Positions 1 to 5,777 of a stretch of DNA of 7,183 nucleotides are shown one piece after another (the first letter of the stretch is position 1; each line of letters starts with the position of its first letter). This DNA is from Planctomycetota bacterium (lineage in GTDB: Bacteria; Planctomycetota; MHYJ01; JACPRB01). The notes below the pieces were generated by a model. The model had not been told where the DNA came from. It did not search any database and saw only the letters and a list, made by a program, of their open reading frames with translations. A program made the position numbers and the translations under genes. The stretch is from assembly GCA_016200125.1 (NCBI GenBank), contig JACQFK010000245.1:1-7183 (forward strand). Direction: 5' to 3'.

Positions 1-1622
1 AAGGCCGGCTTCCACTGCGGCTTCAGCGCATGGACCGTCTGGGTCAGCGCGTGGGTCAGGAAGCGGTCCATCGGACGGTCGACGACGATCGAGGCGACCT
101 CGACGGCCTTGGGATCGGCGACGTAGGACGACGCGACCACCGCCTCGAGCCGCACGCGCGGATGCTCGTCGGCCGCCCGCTCCGCCAGCAGGCTGAGCGC
201 CCCCGGCAGGCGGTCGCTCCAGGAGCCGACCACCCGCGTCGCGTAGGCGCGGACGCGGTAGTCGGGGGACTGCAGGAGGCGCCGGAGGAGCACCGGATCG
301 ACCACCTCGTGCGTCTCGTAGATTCCGATCGCGTCGATGAGGAGCCGGCTGAGGAGCGGATCGGCCGGATTAAGCGTCCCGACCCACTTCTCCGTCGCGC
401 TGATCACCTCGTCGAGCGGACGGTCCGCCAGAAGGCGGCGCGCCTGACTGCGCCCCCAGCGCTCCCCCGACTTGAGCTGATCGAGCAGCTCCGGCGTCGT
501 CATGACCGCGAGGTTCGGCGGCTTGACGGAGCTCTTGCCCTTCGCGGTGACCCGCCAGATCCGGCCGTGGGCCTTGTCCCGGTCGGGATGGCGGAACGAC
601 GCCTGGTAATGGCCGATGACCGGGTTGTACCAGTCGGCGATGTAGATGGCGCCGTCGGGCCCCATCCGCACGTCGACGGCGCGGAAGACCGGGCTCTTCG
701 ACACGATCAGCGCGGGCAGGTCCTTCACGCGGAAGCCCGAGCCGTCGTCGAGCGTCTGGAACCAGTAGACCGCGTTGTTGAGGAAGCCGCCGCAGACCAT
801 CACGTTCTGGACCTCCGCGGGCATCGCCGCGGTCTCGATGAGATCCGCGCCCGCGAGCTTGTTCGTCTTGGTCCAGATCTGCGCGTACTGCTGGAAGTGG
901 CGGGTGCGGACCATGGCGGGGACCATGTAGTAGACGCCCTGCCCGTTCCCCGCGACCATGATGGGCTGGCCGTAGTCGTCGAACACGATGCCGTAGGGAT
1001 TCTGGGGGCCCATGTCGTCGCCCAGGTAGGGATCGAGGCGCCCGCGCTTCTCCCTCATCCGCCAGACGCCGGCCTTGTCGAGCTTCTCCACGCCCCAGGG
1101 CGTCTCGACGTGGGCGTAGACGTGCAGTCCCTGGCAGAACATCAGCTCCCCGCCCGGCCCCCAGACGAACGAGTTGATGTTCTGATGCGAGTCGGCGGCA
1201 AAGAAACCGCGGAAGAGCACCGTGCGCTCCGCGGCATGGCCGTCGCGTTCCCTCAGGTGGATGATCTCCTCGCCCTGGCCGACGTAGGCGCCGCCCTTCC
1301 CGAGTTCGAGCCCCATGGGCATGTTGAGGCCGCGCGCGAAGACCGTCGACTTGTCCGCGACGCCGTCGCCGTTCGTGTCCTCGAGGATGACGATCGTGTC
1401 GTCGGCCGTCTCGCCGGGCTTGAGCTGGGGATAGGACTGGCCGCAGGCGACCCAGAGGCGCCCCTGCGGGTCCCAGCGGATCTGGAGCGGCTTCACGATG
1501 CCGTCCTTCTCCGACGCGAAGAGGCTGACCTCGTAGCCCTCCGCGACCTGGAAGGACTTCCGCTCCATCTCCGGGTCATCCGGAGCCTGCAGCAGGATCA
1601 GGGCGGCCAGCAATGCGTTCAT
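1..1622 (-). CDS. PVC-type heme-binding protein, N-terminal part (beta-propeller 'membrane-bound dehydrogenase' domain plus HEAT-like repeats); 3' end outside window
   Basis: Hand translation of the reverse complement gives 540 uninterrupted codons running off the left edge. The start is the ATG at 1622-1620, inside the ATGA overlap with the upstream gene; GGAG lies 5 nt upstream (1628-1631). Residues 1-13 form a short hydrophobic leader (MNALLAALILLQA). Residues 22-360 match the TIGR02604-type propeller of Planctomycetota/Verrucomicrobiota: FQVAEGYEVSLFAS (24-37), an Asp/Asn loop DTNGDGVAD (82-90), DSHQNINSFVWGPGGEL (144-160) and GPDGAIYIADWYNPVIGH (321-338), closing with HGRIWRVTAKG (352-362). 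Residues about 374-540 are helical HEAT-like repeats (SPDYRVRAYA, EHPRVRLEAV). Known relatives end in a c-type cytochrome domain with CxxCH; no CxxCH occurs in the visible part, so heme binding is inferred from the family. Expected location is periplasmic or membrane-associated. Substrate and reaction are unknown. Family assignment is strong; function is not. Confidence 0.9.
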   Translation of the reverse strand, partial: MNALLAALILLQAPDDPEMERKSFQVAEGYEVSLFASEKDGIVKPLQIRWDPQGRLWVACGQSYPQLKPGETADDTIVILEDTNGDGVADKSTVFARGLNMPMGLELGKGGAYVGQGEEIIHLRERDGHAAERTVLFRGFFAADSHQNINSFVWGPGGELMFCQGLHVYAHVETPWGVEKLDKAGVWRMREKRGRLDPYLGDDMGPQNPYGIVFDDYGQPIMVAGNGQGVYYMVPAMVRTRHFQQYAQIWTKTNKLAGADLIETAAMPAEVQNVMVCGGFLNNAVYWFQTLDDGSGFRVKDLPALIVSKSPVFRAVDVRMGPDGAIYIADWYNPVIGHYQASFRHPDRDKAHGRIWRVTAKGKSSVKPPNLAVMTTPELLDQLKSGERWGRSQARRLLADRPLDEVISATEKWVGTLNPADPLLSRLLIDAIGIYETHEVVDPVLLRRLLQSPDYRVRAYATRVVGSWSDRLPGALSLLAERAADEHPRVRLEAVVASSYVADPKAVEVASIVVDRPMDRFLTHALTQTVHALKPQWKPA

Positions 1623-3172
1623 TTCCGCTCCGCCTGGATCAGCGTTTCGATCTTGTCCTCCTCGCGGCGGAGCATCGCGGGAAGCTGCTGGACCTCGACC
1701 GGAAACCAGCGGACGCGCCGGTCCAGATGATCGCGGCTGCTTGGCTGCTCGATGCGGTCGCCGTTGAGGAAGGCCCAGTTCGTCGGCCGCCACCACTCGC
1801 TCCAGAGCCCGTTCTTGACGCGGATCGCGCCGCGGAGCTTCTCGTAGGACTCGCGCGGAAACACGCCCTTCGGGTCCGGGGTGTCCAGGTCGCTGACGCC
1901 CGGGAGTTCGAGCTGGCGGACCGTCTCCTTCGCGGCGAGCCAGTGGCCCTCCGTGGAGAGATGCAACCCGTCGCGCGTCACGCCTTCCCCGGCCAGCGGC
2001 TTCGTCGCCAGGTCGATGAAGAGGCAGCCGTTCTTCGCGGCGAGCTTCCGGATCGCGCCGACGTAGAGCTTCAGGTCCTCGTTGCGGGCGGAGAGATCCG
2101 GCTGACGCGCCGTTCCGCGTCCGAAGGGCACCGGCGAGACGAGGACGATCCGCTTCGTGACCTGCGAGAACTGGGCGATCAGCGCCTCGTAGGCGGCTTC
2201 GAAACGCGCGAGCCCGGCCTTCCCCTCGAGCGCTTCGACCTGGCCGAACTGGGCGAAGACGATCGTCGCCCCCGTGCGGCGGAACTGATCCGACCAGGAT
2301 CCGAAGTTCAGCGGCCGGGGCTGTTCGTAGACGGTGTCACCCTCCCAGGCCATGCCGCGGTAGCGCACGCGCTTTCCGCTCGCGCCCAGCGGGAGGAGCG
2401 TGTCCAGGTAGCCGAGTTCCTGCCCCACGCGGCCGTTCTCCCCGCCGGCGAAGACGATCACGTCGTCCTGCACGACCTCGAACTTCCCCGCGAAGGGAGT
2501 CTTTGCATGCGCCTTCGGACGGAGCCAGGGCATCCCCTCGTCGGTCAGCTTGCCGCCTTCGCCCGGCGCCAGCGCGCGGGAGAACAGGCGGACATCGTCG
2601 AGAAAGCCCGTGAACAGTTTCCCCTCGTCGCTTCCCTTCCCCATCAGCAGCGGAGCCTGCTCGGCATCCAGGTCCGCCGTGGGAAGAAACCCCACCATGG
2701 CCAGATCGCCGTTCACCTCGAGGGCCGTCGTGAACTTGTCCTCGACCCGCTTCAGCGACACAACCACATGGTTCCACTGGTTTGCCGGGAAACTCCCGGC
2801 GCGCGTCGCCATCTCGCCGGTCGCGAGGACGAGCTTGAGCACCCCGCCGTCCAGCTGCTGCAGCGACCAGCCCTTGCGCGAGAAGATCGGCGACGCGCGG
2901 CGGTCGAGCGGGAAGATCCAGGCGCTCAGCGAGAAATCGCCCGATCCGGCGCCCAGCTTGCCCGGCGGATCGATCTGGACATAGGCGTCCACGCCGTTGA
3001 AGACGGCCATCTTTCCGGAGACGGGCGAGTCGATGAATTCAATCCGTCCGACGGCCTGGGTGGGCAGCGCGGCGGGACCGGAGTCCTTGACGTCGCCGTC
3101 GAACTTCCAGCGCGCGACGTCCTCCTGGAAGAACACCATCGACGCGAGGGCCAGAAGCGCGCCTGGAAGCAT
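1619..3172 (-). CDS. Exported LamG-domain / SGNH-hydrolase-like protein with eroded catalytic motifs
   Basis: 517 residues. The start is well fixed: ATG at 3172 has GGGAG 7 nt upstream (3180-3184), and the same frame has a TGA eight codons upstream with no other usual start between. Residues 1-16 are a short hydrophobic leader without basic residues. Residues about 19-205 are a LamG/concanavalin A-like jelly roll: FNGVDAYVQI (58-67), FSLSAWIFP (80-88), NQWNHVVVSL (131-140), GFLDDVRLFSRAL (189-201). Residues about 232-420 have the SGNH fold pattern and align with SGNH proteins often adjacent or fused to PVC heme proteins: MAWEGDTVY (274-282), RIVLVSPVPF (341-350), RDGLHLSTEGHW (400-411). The block V Asp401/His404 pair is kept, but block I reads FAGGEN (241-246) instead of GDS and block III reads FGQVEA (309-314) instead of GxND. 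Residues about 443-490 form a conserved-looking tail (LRGAIRVKNGLWSEWWRPTN). It follows the membrane-protein gene by 13 nt and overlaps the next gene by 4. Probably carbohydrate-binding; enzyme activity doubtful. Confidence 0.85.
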   Translation of the reverse strand: MLPGALLALASMVFFQEDVARWKFDGDVKDSGPAALPTQAVGRIEFIDSPVSGKMAVFNGVDAYVQIDPPGKLGAGSGDFSLSAWIFPLDRRASPIFSRKGWSLQQLDGGVLKLVLATGEMATRAGSFPANQWNHVVVSLKRVEDKFTTALEVNGDLAMVGFLPTADLDAEQAPLLMGKGSDEGKLFTGFLDDVRLFSRALAPGEGGKLTDEGMPWLRPKAHAKTPFAGKFEVVQDDVIVFAGGENGRVGQELGYLDTLLPLGASGKRVRYRGMAWEGDTVYEQPRPLNFGSWSDQFRRTGATIVFAQFGQVEALEGKAGLARFEAAYEALIAQFSQVTKRIVLVSPVPFGRGTARQPDLSARNEDLKLYVGAIRKLAAKNGCLFIDLATKPLAGEGVTRDGLHLSTEGHWLAAKETVRQLELPGVSDLDTPDPKGVFPRESYEKLRGAIRVKNGLWSEWWRPTNWAFLNGDRIEQPSSRDHLDRRVRWFPVEVQQLPAMLRREEDKIETLIQAERK

Positions 3173-3185
3173 GATGGCGCTCCCG

Positions 3186-4853
3186 CTAGTCCTTCACCAG
3201 CGGCTGCTCGTCGCTGTCGTCCGAGATGTCGCTGAGCGGCGCGGAGGGTTCCGCGGGCGCGGGACGGGTCTCGGAGGGATTGGTGCTGTCGCCCGGTCCG
3301 CCGTGCCCCCGCATCGCCCCCAGCGTGATGCCGCTCGTGTCCTCCATCGGCGACGGCGAGAGCTGGGCCCCCGCCGGCGTACGGAGCGACAGGTAGGACA
3401 GCGTCCCCAGCGTCGAGAGCAGCGAGACGGGGAGCATCATGCCGAGCCCGTAGGCGAGCCCGTGATAGACCGCCTGGATGCCTGTAAACTGGTTCCAAGC
3501 CGCGAGGATGGCGGCATCGTCCGTCTTCCAGATCCATTCGGGCAGCAGGATCGCGAGGATGGAGAGGCCCATGCAGACCGCGCTGATGACGCCGAAGGCC
3601 ACGGTGACGATCAGCCAGTGGAGGACGACCCGGCCCCACTGGCGCCGGACCTGGTCCCACGCGTGGCGGATCGAGCCGCCGAGCCCCTCGCCCTCGATCG
3701 CCGCCGCCGCCGGGACGTACATGCAGGCGACCTGGTACACGAGCGCGCCCAGCACCGTGATGAACGCGAAGATCATCGGAAGGATGAAGCCGACCTTGAG
3801 CGTCGAGGCCATCCCGGTGCTGCGGTTGCGCGCGAGGCCGAGCAGGAAGAGGATGCCGAGCGACAGCAGCGAGGGGACCAGCGCGGCGATCGGATAGACC
3901 AGCGCGGTGACCGCGCTCTTGGCGGTGTAGTGCACCACCTCCCCGACGTAGTAGTCGCGGCCCTCCAGCTGGCGGCGCGATACGAAGGCGAGGCTCGTGA
4001 GGATGAACGCAAAGCCGAAGATGAGGATCGTCATGAACAGGATGAAGAGCACGCCCTCGAACACCCCGCCGCCGGTTCCGCTCTGGCTCCGGTACATGCC
4101 GATCGACCAGATGATCATGAGGATCACGACCGGCGAGCTGTACAACAGTTTCTTGGGCTCGAACGCGAAGGAGGCGCAGCGGAGCATGTCGACCGGCGAG
4201 TAGTACTTCGCCACCATGGGCTCGATGCTCGGCTCCACCTGGGGAGGAGGCTTGGTGAGCTGAGGCTTGCGGCGCGACGACAGCTTGTCCGTCGCGGAGC
4301 CCTCGGCCTTCGTCTCGGACTTGGCGGGATCCGACTTCTTCTCCTCCTTCTTCTCCTCCTTGGGGGGAGGAGGCGCCGGCTTGGCTTCGGTCTTCGGGGG
4401 CGCCGACACGGTCGCGACGCGCGCGGTCTGGGTGCGGATCGGCGCCCGGTCCTCCGAGGGCTTCGGCGTCTCGGGCGCTTTCTCCTCGGGCTTCGGCGCG
4501 GGCTTGACCGCGTTGGACTCGCTCCGCGGATCGCCGCGCCTCGACGTCTCGGGCGTCTTCCCGCCCATGCGGGCCACGCGGTCGGTCGTGGTCCGGATGG
4601 GCTCCCCCTGCTTCGCCTCGCCGGGCTTCAGGGGGATGGGCTCGACGGTGGCACGCTGGGCCTGGGGCGGCGCGTCCGTGAAATGGGGCGCCAGCTCGGT
4701 CACCTCGTTCGCGGCGCGCCAGGGCTCGCCCAGCTTCTTCACCAGGTCGGTGGGACGCAGCGAGCCTCCCCGCACGAGCAGCAGCACCTGGTCGAGGTTG
4801 ACGAGCTCGTTGTGGCCGGGAATGCCGAGCATCCACTCTTTGCGCGCGGACAT
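3186..4853 (-). CDS. Six-TM membrane protein with GYF/DUF4339-like N-terminal domain and Pro/Lys/Glu-rich linker
   Basis: 555 residues; I do not recognise a named gene. ATG at 4853 is preceded by GAGGG with 6 nt spacing (4860-4864). Residues about 6-58 resemble the small GYF_2/DUF4339 type module: an early Trp (W7), a hydrophobic helix LDQVLLLVRGGSLRPTDLV (20-38), then EPWRAANEV (43-51). Residues 60-215 are a disordered linker rich in Pro, Lys and Glu, including PPPPKEEKKEEKK (161-173), with PIRTTTDRVAR (85-95) repeated as PIRTQTARVAT (138-148). Hydrophobic stretches at about 240-254, 265-291, 313-339, 354-378, 407-436 and 463-489 suggest six membrane spans. The block AAAAIEGEGLGGSIRHAWDQVRRQWGR (382-408, cited in part) recalls Yip1/DUF-type multi-pass proteins. 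The tail SDISDDSDEQ (541-550) is acidic. There is no signal peptide, so the N-terminal domain and linker are likely cytoplasmic. The gene sits 24 nt after the kinase and 13 nt before the LamG gene. It may be a scaffold or sensor; function unknown. Confidence 0.85.
   Translation of the reverse strand: MSARKEWMLGIPGHNELVNLDQVLLLVRGGSLRPTDLVKKLGEPWRAANEVTELAPHFTDAPPQAQRATVEPIPLKPGEAKQGEPIRTTTDRVARMGGKTPETSRRGDPRSESNAVKPAPKPEEKAPETPKPSEDRAPIRTQTARVATVSAPPKTEAKPAPPPPKEEKKEEKKSDPAKSETKAEGSATDKLSSRRKPQLTKPPPQVEPSIEPMVAKYYSPVDMLRCASFAFEPKKLLYSSPVVILMIIWSIGMYRSQSGTGGGVFEGVLFILFMTILIFGFAFILTSLAFVSRRQLEGRDYYVGEVVHYTAKSAVTALVYPIAALVPSLLSLGILFLLGLARNRSTGMASTLKVGFILPMIFAFITVLGALVYQVACMYVPAAAAIEGEGLGGSIRHAWDQVRRQWGRVVLHWLIVTVAFGVISAVCMGLSILAILLPEWIWKTDDAAILAAWNQFTGIQAVYHGLAYGLGMMLPVSLLSTLGTLSYLSLRTPAGAQLSPSPMEDTSGITLGAMRGHGGPGDSTNPSETRPAPAEPSAPLSDISDDSDEQPLVKD
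4410..4601 (-). repeat. Repeated linker peptide PIRTxTxRVA (two copies) within the membrane protein
   Basis: Two copies of an 11-residue peptide lie in the linker of the six-TM protein: PIRTTTDRVAR (residues 85-95, bases 4601-4569) and PIRTQTARVAT (138-148, bases 4442-4410). Eight of eleven residues are identical. Their codons differ at several synonymous positions (CCC/CCG, CGG/CGC, GTG/GTC, GCC/GCG). This suggests an old duplication or convergence kept at the peptide level rather than a fresh DNA repeat. Each copy precedes a Pro/Lys-rich stretch. A binding or phosphorylation motif is a possible reading, not shown by the sequence. Confidence 0.7.
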
Positions 4854-4877
4854 CGTTGACCCTCGGAGAACCTCTAA

Positions 4878-5777
4878 CTATACACTGAGCATGTCCAGGA
4901 TCGCTCGCGCGCGCAGATCGATTTCCTCGCGCGTCACGCCCTGGATGCGCTTCGTGCCGAATTCCTCCACCGCGAAGGAGCCCATCACCGACCCGTAGAC
5001 GATCGCGCGCCGCAGGGCCGACTTGTCCGGCCCGGCCTGGGCGAGATAGCCGAGCGTGCCGCCTGCGAAGGAGTCGCCGGCGCCGGTGGGATCGACGACC
5101 CGGTCCGTCGGGAACGAGGGGACGGAGAACTGCCCGTCCTTCGTGGCGAGCGTGGCCCCGTGCTCTCCGCGCTTCATGATGAGGGTCTTTGCGCCCAGGT
5201 CGAGGATCCGCCGGACGGCCTTCGCGCCGCTCGTCGTCTCCGCGAGCTGCAGGGCCTCCTCGAAGTTGATGCAGACGGCGTCGACCCGGGGCAGCAGCTT
5301 CAGGAGCGCCGCCCGCTGCGTGGAGATCCACAGGTTCATCGTGTCGAGCATGACGAACTTCGGCCCCTTCAACTGGTCCAGCACCGACTGCTGGACGTCG
5401 GGCGAGGCGTTGCCCAGCAGGACGAAGGGCGTGGACGCGAAGGGCCCGGGGACTTTCGGCTGGAAGGTGGCGAGGACGTTGAGCTCGACCGACACGGTCT
5501 CCGCCCGGCTCATGTCCCCGACGAAGCGACCGTGCCAGCGGAAGGTCTTCCCCTCGGCGATCTCGAGCCCCGTGACGTCGATCTTCTGGCCCTTGAGCAT
5601 CTCGATGTGCTCGCGGGGGAAGTCCTTCCCCACGACGCCCACCAGCCTCACCGGGGCGAAGCGGCTGGCCGAGAGCGCGAAATGGGTCGCCGATCCGCCG
5701 AGCGCGTTGTCCGCCCGGCCCTGCGGCGTCTCGAGGGTGTCGAGCGCCACGCTGCCCACGACGAGCACGTTGGTCAT
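4878..5777 (-). CDS. PfkB/ribokinase-family carbohydrate (or nucleoside) kinase
   Basis: 299 residues, the usual length for a PfkB kinase. The N-terminal signature region has VVGSVALDTLETPQG (6-20) and the glycine pair in ALGGSATHFALSAS (25-38), followed by VRLVGVVGKDFP (43-54). DTMNLW (145-150) and the NxxE-like NFEEA (171-175) follow. The C-terminal PfkB signature DPTGAGDSFAGG is at 229-240, with Asp235 as the expected catalytic base and GAGD forming the anion hole. The family transfers phosphate from ATP to a sugar, nucleoside or related hydroxyl. This sub-type, with LGGSATxFAL and VYGSVMxSF, resembles conserved kinases of many phyla that are annotated only generically, so I give no substrate. 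It is presumably cytosolic. The start lies in the ATGA shared with the gltX stop (5774-5777). No strong Shine-Dalgarno is present, so translation is probably coupled to gltX. All core residues are present and it looks functional. Confidence 0.93.
   Translation of the reverse strand: MTNVLVVGSVALDTLETPQGRADNALGGSATHFALSASRFAPVRLVGVVGKDFPREHIEMLKGQKIDVTGLEIAEGKTFRWHGRFVGDMSRAETVSVELNVLATFQPKVPGPFASTPFVLLGNASPDVQQSVLDQLKGPKFVMLDTMNLWISTQRAALLKLLPRVDAVCINFEEALQLAETTSGAKAVRRILDLGAKTLIMKRGEHGATLATKDGQFSVPSFPTDRVVDPTGAGDSFAGGTLGYLAQAGPDKSALRRAIVYGSVMGSFAVEEFGTKRIQGVTREEIDLRARAILDMLSV

Noticed and set aside
1353..1379. DTNGDGVAD in the propeller protein read as a dockerin or EF-hand domain
   Set aside because: It is a single Ca-type loop at the place where the PVC propeller family usually has DxNxDGxAD; there is no paired repeat or dockerin context.
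30..1730. Plus-strand open frame of 566 codons opposite the PVC propeller gene
   Set aside because: Its product is a low-information Arg/Asp/His/Val/Leu-rich sequence without motifs, whereas the opposite strand encodes a clear TIGR02604-type protein over the whole stretch. Long antisense frames are expected in GC-rich genes.
1613..3235. Plus-strand open frame of 540 codons opposite the LamG/SGNH gene
   Set aside because: It is the antisense shadow of a gene with recognisable LamG and SGNH motifs, a good ribosome binding site and operon spacing; its own product has no domain.
2997..4859. Plus-strand open frame of 620 codons opposite the membrane protein
   Set aside because: The product is compositionally biased (Arg, Asp, His, Leu runs) and has no motif; the minus-strand gene has a ribosome binding site and a coherent membrane topology.
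4877..4882. TATAGT on the minus strand in the kinase/membrane-protein gap as an internal promoter -10
   Set aside because: No acceptable -35 lies at 15-18 nt, TG is directly adjacent and not in the extended -10 position, and the hexamer overlaps the last codons of the kinase gene. A chance match is more likely.
2926..5331. Minus-strand open frame of 801 codons
   Set aside because: It spans parts of three genes in another frame and its product is Arg/Ala/Gly/Pro-rich without domain features. The in-frame kinase, membrane protein and LamG genes account for the region.
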